Source: Nocardiopsis kunsanensis DSM 44524
GTDB taxonomy: Bacteria > Actinomycetota > Actinomycetes > Streptosporangiales > Streptosporangiaceae
Length of the DNA: 64,000 nucleotides
Assembly: GCF_000340965.1 (NCBI RefSeq)
Contig: NZ_ANAY01000024.1
Span: 24,053-88,052 of the forward strand
Direction: 5' to 3'
Part shown: positions 17,731 through 26,753 of the stretch, piece by piece
How positions within the stretch are numbered: the stretch's first letter is position 1
Layout: each line of letters opens with the position of its first letter
Translations under genes and position numbers: made by a program
Notes under the pieces: generated by a model
What the model saw: the letters and a program-made list of their open reading frames with translations, nothing else
Database searches by the model: none
What the model was told of the DNA's origin: nothing

Positions 17731-19626
17731 ATGGGAACCGCCGAGGGCGGTCTGGCGTTCCTGAGCCGAGAGCTGGACCTGCGCTGGTCGCGGTCCGGGC
17801 TCCCCGCGGGCCGGAACCCCCGGGTCCGTGAACTGGGTGAGCGGGACATGGTGCCGAACACCGCGGGCAGCCGGCACACCGAAGTCTTCCTCACGCCCCG
17901 TTCGGTGTTGATCGGCCCGGTCGGCGGGGGAGAGGCCGGTCCGTGCACGCGGTGTCTGGTGGGCCGTTGGCAGCGGCTGCGGCCCGAGGCCGAGCGCAGG
18001 GCCCTGGAGGCCGACACGGCCTTCGAACGCAGGGCCGCTGATCCCTGGATCACCGACTTCACTGTCGAGAGCGTCCATCAGCTGTACACCGATGCCGTCC
18101 TGAACGGTCGTGACCACGGGTGGTCCGACCGGACCGCCGGTGTGGTCGAGCTGGCCCTGTCCTCGCTCACGGTGCGGACCTTTCCGCTGCTGGCCGACTC
18201 CGGTTGTCCCCACTGTGCCCGGCCGGTGCCGACGAGCCCGGAGACCGCTCTGCCCGAGCTGCGCACGAGGACCAAACCCGACCAGGACACCTACCGGCTC
18301 CGCGGCTCCGACGGGTTCGACGTCGACACGAGTGTCTTCGTCAACCCTGTCTGCGGTGTGCTCGGAGAGACCGTCCACGTGGACCTGACGTCCCCGACCA
18401 TGGCTCCGGCGACGGGGAACATGCGGATCACGGCCGCCGGCCTGTTGCTGGACGTGGGATGGTCCGGTCAAACCGATTCCTACGCCACGAGCCGGCTCTT
18501 CGGTGTCTTCGAGGGGCTCGAACGCCATGCGGGTACACAGCAGAGGCGCCACGACACCCTGGTGACGGGCAGCCGCAACGAACTCCTCGACCGCGGTCTA
18601 CGGGTGCTGGACCCCTCGGAGTGCGGACTCTACGACGACGCGTTCCACGGCGAGGACGGGACCCGTCTGAACCCGTACACCCCGGATCTGCGGACACGGT
18701 GGGTGTGGGGGCGCTCGCTGCGCGACGACGAGCCGGTCCTGGTGCCCGAACAGCTCGTCTACTACGTACGGGACGGTGAACCCGGAGCCTTCGTGGACGA
18801 GTGCTCCAACGGGTGTGCGGTCGGCAGTACTCCGGAGGAAGCGCTCCTGCACGGTCTCCTGGAACTGGTGGAGCGCGACGCCTTCGTCCTCGCCTGGTAC
18901 GCCGGGCTTGCGTTGCCGGAGATCGACATTACCTCGCTGGCCGATCCCGAGACCCGCCACATGATCGACCGCATCCGTCTGCACGGATACGACGTGCGCC
19001 TCTTCGACAACCGGATCGATCTGCCCTTCCCCGTGGTCAACGCGGTAGGGGTGCGTCGGGACGGCGGGATGGGCAGCTTGTGTTTCGCCGCGGGCTCGGG
19101 CCTCGACCCGGGTTCAGCCGTGCGCTCGGCCGTGGAGGAGATCGCCACCTACATCCCGTCGCTTCCTCTGCGCACCGAGCGACGCCGCACGGAGATCGAG
19201 GCCATGGTGGACGACCACGGCCTGGTGCGTGAGCTGAAGGACCACCCGTTGCTGTTCGCCCTGCCCAGGATGGCCCCGGAAGCGGACTTCCTGTTGGGGG
19301 AGCGCCGGGAGCGCCGGTTCGAGGACCTGTACCGGGACTGGGAGTCCAGGCGCCCCCGCAGCGAGGACCTGTCGGAGGATCTGCGTTCGTGCGTCTCGGT
19401 CCTGACCGAACGCGGCTTCGACGTCCTCGGGGTCGACCAGACCTCACCCGAGCAGGCTGCCGCCGGGTTGTCCAACGTGGCCGTGATCGTGCCGGGTCTG
19501 ACACCCATCGACTTCGGTTGGCACAAACAGCGTGTGTTCACCCTGCCGCGCTTCCGTGAATTGGTGGAGCGGACCGCTGGAGCGGGGGCAGGGGTACCGA
19601 ACCCGGTCCCCCACCCCTTCCCCTAG
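17731..19626 (+). CDS. Second azoline-forming YcaO cyclodehydratase
   Basis: About 631 residues, of the same layout as the YcaO at 6241. An E1-C-like region has zinc pairs PCTRC and GCPHC. The YcaO domain has DECSNGCAVGSTPEEALLHG and ELVERDAFVLAWY. The end, NPVPHPFP, again gives the PxPxP terminus. No TfuA partner is present, so thioamide formation is not indicated. Two active-looking YcaOs suggest a division of labour, for example Cys versus Ser/Thr, or different positions; this is inference. The start is uncertain: ATG 17731 or GTG 17722, both after the hairpin. The stop is followed closely by a convergent gene. Confidence 0.88.
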   Translation: MGTAEGGLAFLSRELDLRWSRSGLPAGRNPRVRELGERDMVPNTAGSRHTEVFLTPRSVLIGPVGGGEAGPCTRCLVGRWQRLRPEAERRALEADTAFERRAADPWITDFTVESVHQLYTDAVLNGRDHGWSDRTAGVVELALSSLTVRTFPLLADSGCPHCARPVPTSPETALPELRTRTKPDQDTYRLRGSDGFDVDTSVFVNPVCGVLGETVHVDLTSPTMAPATGNMRITAAGLLLDVGWSGQTDSYATSRLFGVFEGLERHAGTQQRRHDTLVTGSRNELLDRGLRVLDPSECGLYDDAFHGEDGTRLNPYTPDLRTRWVWGRSLRDDEPVLVPEQLVYYVRDGEPGAFVDECSNGCAVGSTPEEALLHGLLELVERDAFVLAWYAGLALPEIDITSLADPETRHMIDRIRLHGYDVRLFDNRIDLPFPVVNAVGVRRDGGMGSLCFAAGSGLDPGSAVRSAVEEIATYIPSLPLRTERRRTEIEAMVDDHGLVRELKDHPLLFALPRMAPEADFLLGERRERRFEDLYRDWESRRPRSEDLSEDLRSCVSVLTERGFDVLGVDQTSPEQAAAGLSNVAVIVPGLTPIDFGWHKQRVFTLPRFRELVERTAGAGAGVPNPVPHPFP

Positions 19627-19639
19627 ACGGGCGTCCGGC

Positions 19640-20116
19640 TCAGGACCGGCGTCGGCGCACGAGTGTCACGATCAGCGGTGGGATGCCCCAGAAACCGCAG
19701 AAGAGCGCCCACCCGAGCACACCCACCGGGTAGCCCATGACCAGAGCCGGGACCGCCCAGATGAAGAACATGACCGCGCTGAAGATCCCCCAGACGGCGA
19801 GGGGGCTCAGCCGTGAGCCCTCGTCGTCCTCCCCGGTGTCCTCCACCTCATCGGTGCTCTCCACCTCCTCGGAACCCTTCTGCGACCGGTGGGGCCGCTC
19901 CGGGTGACTCTCACCGGTCGCCGCGAGGTCGGTCACGAGGGTCTCGAGCTCACCACGGGTCCGTGCTCCGAGAGCGGCGTCGACCCGCTCGGCGTGCTCG
20001 TCCTGCGCCAGCCGCCCCTCCTCGAAAGCGGTCCGCAACATGGTTGTGGCGGCATCGCGGTCGGCGTCCGAGACACGCTGCAAGTCATCGCTGCGGTCGT
20101 CCTGCACTGTGGTCAT
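19640..20116 (-). CDS. DUF1707-type membrane protein coupled to SARP gene
   Basis: 158 residues. The first 60 (RVSDADRDAATTMLRTAFEEGRL and ERVDAALGARTRGELETLVTDL) match the DUF1707/SHOCT-like domain found at the N-terminus of many actinobacterial membrane proteins. An acidic linker follows, then two hydrophobic helices (about residues 108-150) and an Arg-rich end. Function of the family is unknown. The ATG at 20116 overlaps the SARP stop by four bases, so it is translated from the SARP transcript. Whether it belongs to the RiPP system or is an old neighbour cannot be told. Confidence 0.8.
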   Translation of the reverse strand: MTTVQDDRSDDLQRVSDADRDAATTMLRTAFEEGRLAQDEHAERVDAALGARTRGELETLVTDLAATGESHPERPHRSQKGSEEVESTDEVEDTGEDDEGSRLSPLAVWGIFSAVMFFIWAVPALVMGYPVGVLGWALFCGFWGIPPLIVTLVRRRRS

Positions 20117-22008
20117 CCTCCGGTTTCTTCGGCCGCCGCGAGCGGGGCACGGGACGTGGTCACGACTTCTCGGAGCAGTCGGTAGACGCCGAGGCGGTCG
20201 GTACCACAATGGTGGATCAGGGAGGCGTCGTACAGCTCTCCCAGAGCTTGGTCGAATTCGGTGGCTGTTCCGGGGAAGTCCGCGTAGAGCTCCCGTGCGG
20301 CCACCCCCTGGTGCTCGCCGGCGGCCAGGCCGAGGAAGAGGCGTTGGGCCGGCCTGCTCACTTCGTCGAAGCAGTGCAGGAACTCCTCCCGTAGTGAGAA
20401 CTCCGATTCCGAAGCGGCCGAGAGCTGCTCGAAGGGCGAGTCCTCCAGCAACGTGGCGAACTCCTCCAGTGCGAGATGCGGAGTGGAGACGAATTTGGCC
20501 CCCGCCAACCGGACCGCTCCGGGAAGGCCGCCGCACGCGTCGGCGATGCGTTGCAGAACTGCGGGGCCCCGGACCTCGGCCTCCTCCCCGATGATGTGGC
20601 TCAGGAGTCGGACCGCGTGGTTACGGCTCAACGGGGCGAGGCTGTGGGGCCGGGCCCCGTGGAAGGCGATCAGACGGGGGAGCGCGTTACGGCTGGTGAC
20701 GAGTGCTCGGGATTCCGAGGACGGAGGGAGCAGGGGAACCGACTCGGCGGAGTGACGGACACCGTCGACGACGAGGAGGCAGGGGCGGTCGGCCACCACC
20801 GACTGCCAAGCGCTGAGCAGTCGAGCCTCGTGTGTGGCCCGGCCGGCCTCCGGACCCAGCTCCACCCCTGCCTGCCGTAGCAGGTCGCACAGGACCGAGG
20901 GCCGGTCCCGGCGGGTGCCGTCGGGCCGGTCGAAACGCGCAAGGTAGACACCTCCGCTGAATCTGTCCTCGCAACGTTTCGCTGTACGCAAGGCCGTCTC
21001 CGTCTTGCCGACGGAGGGAGGTCCGGTCACGACCACGACCGGTGTGTCGGTGTCGATCACCTCCTCGACCAGTGACTCGACCGTCTCGCAGCGTCCGAAG
21101 AAATCGGGGGACAGGGGGAGGTGGTTGGGGCCGGAGCGCCTCGGGACCGGATCCTTGTCGGGTGGAGGGGCGGGGGCCTCGGTGCCGGTCCAGCGCCGAC
21201 TTCGTGGGATCAGGGTCACGGCCTCGCCGGCGCCGCCCGACGGGGGCATGACATCGGCCTGACGCAGCACTTGGAGGTGGAGTTCCTGCAGGCTCTGGCG
21301 GGGTTCGATGCCCAACTCGGTGGTGAGGTACTCGTGGACCTTGCGGTACTCGTTCAGGGCCTCCGTCGTGCGTCCGGAGCGGTAGAGCGCTTCGATGAGC
21401 TGTTCCCAGTAGCGTTCCCGCTCAGGACGGTGGGTGATGGCTTGGCGGACCTGGGGTGCCAGGCCCTCGAAGTCCCCCAGGGTCAGGTCGATGGTGAACC
21501 GGCGCTCGAGCACGTCGAACCATTGGTCGTTCAGCGAGGGGGTCTCCTCGCGGTGCAGGGTCTCCGAGGGGATGTTGGACAGCGCCGGTCCCTTCCACAG
21601 TTTCTCGGCCCGGACGAGTGCCGAGCGTTCGTTCTCCACCTCCCCCGAGGACCGGTAGGCGGAGCCCTTCTCCACCAGCCGGCGGAAGACGAGGAGGTCG
21701 AGGGAGTCGCTGTTGGCGGGAATGTTTATGGAATACCCGCGGGGCATGGTGGTGATCGGGTCGGCGTCGCGGTCGTACTTCCGGAGAAGTCGTCGGAGCC
21801 GGAGTATGTATGTCGGCAGGGTGACATCGGCGTTGGCCGGTGCATCCTCACCCCAAAGTGCGTACTTCAGGTACTCGAGAGAGACGAAGGAGTTGCACTT
21901 GAGGAGAAGGCTCGCGAGTATGGCGCTCGGTTTCGTCGAGGGCAGGACGACGTCCTCGCCGTCCGAGACGACGGTGGCGGGCCCGAGGATCTCGAATCTG
22001 TAGTTCAT
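20113..22008 (-). CDS. SARP-type regulator with BTAD and NB-ARC domains
   Basis: 631 residues. Residues 1-95 form the winged-helix DNA-binding domain of SARPs (FEILGPATVVSDGEDVVLPS, LPTYILRLRRLLRK). Residues about 100-250 are the BTAD helical repeat region (RERYWEQLIEALYRSGRTTE). From about 300, an NTPase of the NB-ARC/STAND type begins with VTGPPSVGKTE as P-loop, CLLVVDGV as Walker B and GGLPGAVRLAG as the GxP motif. AfsR-like proteins of this kind activate secondary-metabolite clusters. ATG 22008 is chosen because the fold starts there. It faces the biosynthetic genes and is their likely activator. Confidence 0.9.
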   Translation of the reverse strand: MNYRFEILGPATVVSDGEDVVLPSTKPSAILASLLLKCNSFVSLEYLKYALWGEDAPANADVTLPTYILRLRRLLRKYDRDADPITTMPRGYSINIPANSDSLDLLVFRRLVEKGSAYRSSGEVENERSALVRAEKLWKGPALSNIPSETLHREETPSLNDQWFDVLERRFTIDLTLGDFEGLAPQVRQAITHRPERERYWEQLIEALYRSGRTTEALNEYRKVHEYLTTELGIEPRQSLQELHLQVLRQADVMPPSGGAGEAVTLIPRSRRWTGTEAPAPPPDKDPVPRRSGPNHLPLSPDFFGRCETVESLVEEVIDTDTPVVVVTGPPSVGKTETALRTAKRCEDRFSGGVYLARFDRPDGTRRDRPSVLCDLLRQAGVELGPEAGRATHEARLLSAWQSVVADRPCLLVVDGVRHSAESVPLLPPSSESRALVTSRNALPRLIAFHGARPHSLAPLSRNHAVRLLSHIIGEEAEVRGPAVLQRIADACGGLPGAVRLAGAKFVSTPHLALEEFATLLEDSPFEQLSAASESEFSLREEFLHCFDEVSRPAQRLFLGLAAGEHQGVAARELYADFPGTATEFDQALGELYDASLIHHCGTDRLGVYRLLREVVTTSRAPLAAAEETGG

Positions 22009-22600
22009 CGCTTTGCTGCGCGCCTCGTCTGTCAGGGGATGGCCTTCCGGGGGAGCCCGAGTTCTCTCGGGCCCGTTCCTCCCGCGCGGGCCGAGCTGTG
22101 CCGGCGCGGTCACTGCAGGGTTGGGACATGGTGGGTAGAACGTGGGGCGGGCCTCGACGGAGGTGTTTCACGGAGTGCCGGTCTCAGCAATACGTTTCGG
22201 CTCTCACTGCCGAGGGGCCGGGGCTTGTGGCCCGTCTTTCCCATTTTCTTGTGGAACGATCCTGTTCCAGGAAATTCATGTCGAGTACCCGTTGTCATCC
22301 CCTCGGGCGGGAAGATTGGTTCTCCGTGCCGGGGGCAGGGGATCACCGTCTGCGAGTGCACTGTGACCGCTGGGGTTACGCTCGGTTCCGATCTCCCTTC
22401 AGTCTGTTGCGGGATGTTGGTGTTTGTGGCTGATGTCCTTTATATCTATTTATTACGCCTCACTTGTGAGTGCAACTGTTTTCGCCGAGAGAAATTCAAT
22501 CGCAATTAAGGGACTTGGTCCCGATGGGTATCTCGGTCGGCCGCCCCTGCTACGGCCGAGCGCGGGCCTGCGCAGAACAGGTACCGGAAGCCGGACACAC
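22009..22600. other. Long intergenic region upstream of SARP gene
   Basis: About 590 bases without a convincing gene. It must hold the SARP promoter. The stretch 22430-22515 is much richer in A+T than its surroundings (for example TTTATATCTATTTATTAC). Small ORFs on either strand have no family resemblance and no good ribosome sites. Confidence 0.5.
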
Positions 22601-22634
22601 AGAGGGGGTGTCTCCCGCGGGAGACACCCCCTCT
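22601..22634 (-). terminator. Strong terminator of the winged-helix regulator gene
   Basis: A perfect 16-base inverted repeat (22601-22616 with 22619-22634) with a 2-base nominal loop, 22 bases beyond the stop of the minus-strand gene at 22657. Confidence 0.85.
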
Positions 22635-22656
22635 TGTGCGAACGGAGCGTTGCTGC

Positions 22657-23976
22657 CTACTTGCCGGCCGCGTCCTTGTCGAGCTTCTCGATGATCAGCC
22701 GGTAGAGCTGGCGCGGACGGCCGGGCTGCAGAGTGCGGTTGGGCGGCAGGGGCCAGGCCAGGCCCTCCTCCACCAGGGTGCGCAGCAGGCGCCGTGCGGT
22801 CCGGGAGGTGACCCCGAGCATGCGCCCGGCGTTCTCCGCGTCCACGACGAGCGGCCCGTCCTCTTCGGCGATCTTCTCCGACAGACGCATCAGCGTCTCG
22901 CGTCCCTTGGTGCGCAGCGGCTCCGAGGGCTGCCGTGCGGGCGCGCGCTGGGCCGGGACCAGGGAACGCCCCTCACGGTCCACTGCGAAGCTCTGACGCG
23001 ACGCCTGAGCGCGGTTCAGGGCGGCCCGTGCGTGTGTCTCGGCGTCCTGGGTGGTGCGGCCCATCCCGATACCGACCTCGATGGCGATGCCCAGTTCGGC
23101 CTTGATGCGTTCCACGAACGGCGGCTGGCGGAACCCCTCCGTCGCCGTGACCAACGACCCGCGGGTCGCCGTGATCATGAACGAGTGGTCGTCCAGCCGG
23201 TGGGCGGTCGCGTTGATCCTGTGCGCCTCCTGCAGCAGCAGGCGGTGCAGGGACAGGCGCAGTTCCTCCCGCCAGTAACGCGGGGTCGAGCGCCGTGAGG
23301 AGTCCCGCAGAGTGGGCACGTCCACGACGACCACCCCGAGCTGTGCCTCCTCCAAGCGGTGGTGGGCCCCCAGCAACCCGGCGGTCTGCAGAGCGCTGCG
23401 CACACCGGCGTTGGTCGGACGCAACCGGATCACCGGAACCCCGATGGCCTCCAGGCGTTCGGCGACCCCGCGTACGCACGTGATCGCCATCCTGGTGGCC
23501 TTGCGGCGCCACAGACCCTCGTGGAAGGAGGTGAGCTGGGCGGTGTTGGTGAGCTCCTCGTGGACATGGATACCGTCGACCGGTAGGTCGACCTCGGAAT
23601 AGGCTTCGACCACATCCGCGCGACCGAGCATGTCCAAGCTGGCTCTGGTCGGATCGAAGCGATCGTCCAGGGTCGCTCGGAGCAGTGCTTCGTGCAGACT
23701 CGCCCCTCCGAGCGGCACGAAGGTGGCGGGCATCGTCAGCACGCCGGCCTTTCGTGCGAACTCGTAGGGGACAGGGCTGGCGAACAGGTATGCGTCGATC
23801 GCCGAACCCAGCCTGACGACCTTGTCCGTCGCCTCTTGTTCCTCTCGGTACGCGGCGGCGATGAGTCTGGCGTTGAGGGGCCCCGTGGACCCCGGACCCA
23901 TGAGCATGACGCGCTCGACCACCTCATGGGGTCCGATGACGCCGATCGTCAAATCGCCAGTACGCTGGGCACTCAC
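22657..23976 (-). CDS. Winged-helix transcriptional regulator with cyclase-like sensor region
   Basis: 439 residues. The C-terminal 80 residues hold a winged helix (NAGRMLGVTSRTARRLLRTLVEEGLA, then PGRPRQLYRL). A stretch near residue 290 (IAIEVGIGMGRTTQDAETHARAAL) resembles the end of a GGDEF or cyclase homology domain, but no GGDEF signature is seen. The N-terminal third (TIGVIGPHEVVERVM) looks like a periplasmic-binding or response-type fold. I cannot name the ligand. It starts at GTG 23976 with GGGAG nine bases before. It is monocistronic, facing away from murA with its own terminator. The protein looks conserved and chromosomal rather than part of the RiPP cluster. Confidence 0.75.
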   Translation of the reverse strand: MSAQRTGDLTIGVIGPHEVVERVMLMGPGSTGPLNARLIAAAYREEQEATDKVVRLGSAIDAYLFASPVPYEFARKAGVLTMPATFVPLGGASLHEALLRATLDDRFDPTRASLDMLGRADVVEAYSEVDLPVDGIHVHEELTNTAQLTSFHEGLWRRKATRMAITCVRGVAERLEAIGVPVIRLRPTNAGVRSALQTAGLLGAHHRLEEAQLGVVVVDVPTLRDSSRRSTPRYWREELRLSLHRLLLQEAHRINATAHRLDDHSFMITATRGSLVTATEGFRQPPFVERIKAELGIAIEVGIGMGRTTQDAETHARAALNRAQASRQSFAVDREGRSLVPAQRAPARQPSEPLRTKGRETLMRLSEKIAEEDGPLVVDAENAGRMLGVTSRTARRLLRTLVEEGLAWPLPPNRTLQPGRPRQLYRLIIEKLDKDAAGK

Positions 23977-24169
23977 CTCGGGCTGCTCCCCGCTACCATT
24001 CCACGCTCTTCACTATGTGCGCCCACTGGTTTCCCGACCTGGTCTCTGTCACGACATGATTGCCGCGATCGTACCCATTGTGCGGGGCCAAGGAAGATCG
24101 TTTTCCATATCAACGCCGAAAGCCCGGGCGGGAGAGGCCCCCCACCCCGGCTTGAACTGCGTTTTCGGC

Positions 24170-25465
24170 CTAGGAGAAGTTCACGCGCTCCACGTCCGCT
24201 CCCAGAGCGGCGAGGCGTGTCGCGAACTGGGCATGGCCGCGGTCCACCAGATACCCGGGCGCTACGATCGTCTCACCCTCGGCGACCAGTCCGGCCAGGA
24301 CCAGCGCCGCACCGGTGCGGAGGTCGTGTGCGATGACCTCGGCCCCGCGGAGCTCGGTCGGGCCGTGCACGATGGCGCGCGTACCCTCGACCTCGATCTT
24401 GGCGCCCATCTTGTTGAGCTCGTCCGCCAGGGCGAAGCGGCCGTCGTAGATGGCCTCGTGGATGTAGCTCTCGCCCTCGGCCATCGTGGCCAGAGCCATC
24501 AGCGGCGACTGCAGGTCCGTGGCAAAGCCCGGGAACGGCGACGTGACCGCGTTGATCGGGCGCAGCCGCACGGACGGGTCGCGCTGGACGTGCAGAACGG
24601 CTCCCTCCTGGGAGAAACCCACGCCCATCTGCTCGAGTTTCCAACGGGCCACACCCAGGTGGTCCAGGTGCGCGCCGACCAGGCTGACCTCGCCACCGGT
24701 GGCGGCCACGGTCATGGCGAACACACCGGCGTCGATACGGTCGGACATGATCGTGTGCTCGACGGCGGTGAGCTCCTCGACACCCTCGACGGTGATGAGG
24801 CCGGTCCCGCCGCCGCTGATCTTGGCGCCCATGGCGCTCAGGAAGTCGATGACGTCGAGGACCTCGGGCTCCAGGGCCGCGTGCTCGATGACCGTGGTGC
24901 CGGGCGCGAGCACGGCCGCCATGAGCAGGTTCTCGGTGCCCGTGTGCGACGGGGTGTCCAGGTAGAGACGGCCACCGCGCAGGTTGGAGGCCTCGACGTT
25001 GATGTGGTTGCGTTCGGCGTCCTCGGTCACCTCGGCGCCCAGGCGGGCGAAACCGCGGTAGTGGAAGTCCAGGTTGCGGCTGCCGAGGTTGCAGCCGCCC
25101 ACACCCTCGATACGGGCGGAGCCGGTGCGGTGCATCAGCGCGGGAACGAAGAGGACGGAGCCGCGGAACTTGGCCGCGATGTCCGCCGGAAGGACGGCAC
25201 GCTCGGGGTCGTTCAACTGGGACGCGTCGATGACGACGGTGCGCTCTTCCTCGTGGAAGGCGACCTTGGCGCCCACGTGCTCAGCGAGCTCCAGTGCGCG
25301 GTAGACGTCCTCGATGACAGGGACGTTCCGCAGCACTGTGCGGCCCTTGGCCGCGAGGAGCGCGGCCCCGATCATCGGCAGGACGGCATTCTTCGCGCCT
25401 TGGATGAACGCTGTTCCACTGAGGGGGCGCCCGCCGCGGACGCGGTAACGAACCTCCTGGCCCAT
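24170..25465 (-). CDS. murA: UDP-N-acetylglucosamine 1-carboxyvinyltransferase
   Basis: 431 residues, normal for MurA, which transfers enolpyruvate from PEP to UDP-GlcNAc, the first step of peptidoglycan precursor synthesis in the cytoplasm. The N-terminal GTAFIQGAKNAVLPMIGA holds the substrate lysine/asparagine pair. GVGGCNLGSRNLDFH holds the catalytic cysteine at the expected place (it is Asp in fosfomycin-resistant forms, not here). The end ERVNFS fits. ATG 25465 is nine bases after AAGGAG; another ATG at 25471 is only three bases from that site. The protein differs in wording from classic MurA in places and could be a second paralogue, but I see no catalytic loss. Confidence 0.88.
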   Translation of the reverse strand: MGQEVRYRVRGGRPLSGTAFIQGAKNAVLPMIGAALLAAKGRTVLRNVPVIEDVYRALELAEHVGAKVAFHEEERTVVIDASQLNDPERAVLPADIAAKFRGSVLFVPALMHRTGSARIEGVGGCNLGSRNLDFHYRGFARLGAEVTEDAERNHINVEASNLRGGRLYLDTPSHTGTENLLMAAVLAPGTTVIEHAALEPEVLDVIDFLSAMGAKISGGGTGLITVEGVEELTAVEHTIMSDRIDAGVFAMTVAATGGEVSLVGAHLDHLGVARWKLEQMGVGFSQEGAVLHVQRDPSVRLRPINAVTSPFPGFATDLQSPLMALATMAEGESYIHEAIYDGRFALADELNKMGAKIEVEGTRAIVHGPTELRGAEVIAHDLRTGAALVLAGLVAEGETIVAPGYLVDRGHAQFATRLAALGADVERVNFS

Positions 25466-25839
25466 GCTCATGTGCTCCTTCGTCAGGCAGATGTGTGAAG
25501 GGTCCACCCTCGTCGGGTTTTGCCTATGTGCGTTGAGACGCGGGTTTCCCCTGGAACGTTGCGACCATCTTGCGCTTGACCTGCGTGGCCGTTGGGTCGA
25601 TGGCCCGCGACGACCCCGTGGCCACGGCTCGCGCATGACAGACCCAGGACGTGGTATACCCGCAGATCACGGATAGAGTCCCGGCAAACGGTCAAAGTGG
25701 TGTCCGTCCGACGGGAAAGACCAGGGATGCCGGACGCGTGGGTGTCCGCCAAGCGGCGGCGCGCACGACGTACACCACCATACGTGGTATCGAAAGTGAA
25801 ACGGCGCTCCCGTGTGCTGAATCACTGTGCCGTGGAAGG
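25466..25839. other. murA upstream region
   Basis: A 374-base gap between the murA start and the purC stop, both on the minus strand. It should contain the murA promoter. ACGTGGTAT occurs twice in the same orientation (near 25649 and 25785), the second inside the partly palindromic CCATACGTGGTA. Small Arg-rich ORFs here look like chance frames. Confidence 0.4.
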
Positions 25840-26745
25840 TCAGAGAGAGGGCTCCGAGCCGGTCAACCGCAGGTGGATCTCGGTGTAACGGCTCAGAGTG
25901 TGCTCCACCACGTTCTCGGGCAGCGCGGGCGGCGGGTCCTCCGAAGCACGGTCCCACCCGGAGGCCCGCGAGGTGAGCCAGTCGCGCAGGACCTGCTTGT
26001 CGAAGGAAGGCTGCGGCTTGCCCGGTACCCACTCGTCGGCCGGCCAGTACCGGGAGGAATCCGGGGTCAACACCTCGTCACCCAGCACGAGCGTGCCGTC
26101 CCGGTCCCGGCCGAACTCGAACTTGGTGTCGGCCAGGATCACCCCGCGCTCGGCCGCGATCTCGCGTCCCCGCTCGTACAGGCGCAGGGTCGTCCCGCGC
26201 AGTTCGGCGGCGAGGGCGTGCCCGTGCCGGTCCGCAACCGCGGCGTAGGGGACGTTCTCGTCGTGTTCGCCCACCTCGGCCTTGACCGCCGGGGTGAAGA
26301 CCGGCTCCGGCAGGAGCGACCCGTCGGTCAGCCCGTCGGGGAGCTCGACACCGCACACCGTGCCCTCGGCGCGGTACTCGGCCAACCCCGAGCCCGCCAG
26401 ATGGCCTCGGGCGACACACTCGACCGGCACCATGTCCAAGGGTTTGCACACCAGGGTGCGGCCGGCCCAGTCGGCGGGTGCACCCTCCGGCGGGACGTCC
26501 GAGACCACGTGGTCGGGTACCAGATCGCCCAAACGCTCGAACCACCACAGCGACAGCTGTGTGAGGATCCGGCCCTTTCCGGGGATCTCGGTGGGCAGGA
26601 CCCAGTCGTAGGCCGAGATGCGGTCACTGGCCACCATGACCAGGTGTCCGTCGGCCGTGGAGTAGAGGTCGCGCACCTTGCCGGTGTGCAGATGTGTGAG
26701 GCCCTCGACCCGGGCGGGCTCCGGGCGGGTGACAAAACCGCTCAT
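25840..26745 (-). CDS. purC: Phosphoribosylaminoimidazole-succinocarboxamide synthase
   Basis: 301 residues, the length of the longer bacterial/fungal type of SAICAR synthase. LHTGKVRDLYSTADG near the start, ASDRISAYDWVLPTEIPGKG, VECVARGHLAGSG and ILADTKFEFGRD are hallmark segments. The enzyme condenses CAIR with aspartate using ATP in de novo purine synthesis. The ATG at 26745 lies only eight bases from the purD stop, so purD and purC are cotranscribed. Confidence 0.96.
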   Translation of the reverse strand: MSGFVTRPEPARVEGLTHLHTGKVRDLYSTADGHLVMVASDRISAYDWVLPTEIPGKGRILTQLSLWWFERLGDLVPDHVVSDVPPEGAPADWAGRTLVCKPLDMVPVECVARGHLAGSGLAEYRAEGTVCGVELPDGLTDGSLLPEPVFTPAVKAEVGEHDENVPYAAVADRHGHALAAELRGTTLRLYERGREIAAERGVILADTKFEFGRDRDGTLVLGDEVLTPDSSRYWPADEWVPGKPQPSFDKQVLRDWLTSRASGWDRASEDPPPALPENVVEHTLSRYTEIHLRLTGSEPSL

Positions 26746-26753
26746 GGTGCCTT

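Noticed and set aside
15543..18552. Long minus-strand ORFs across the precursor region, rich in Ala, Gly, Ser and Trp
   Set aside because: They mirror the GC-rich precursor and exporter genes, with low-complexity, non-natural protein sequence.
6241..19626. Thioamide formation by one of the YcaO enzymes
   Set aside because: No TfuA partner is present and both proteins end in PxPxP, which is typical of azoline formation.
22110..22361. Small ORF in the SARP upstream region
   Set aside because: No ribosome site, no family likeness, and the composition looks non-coding.
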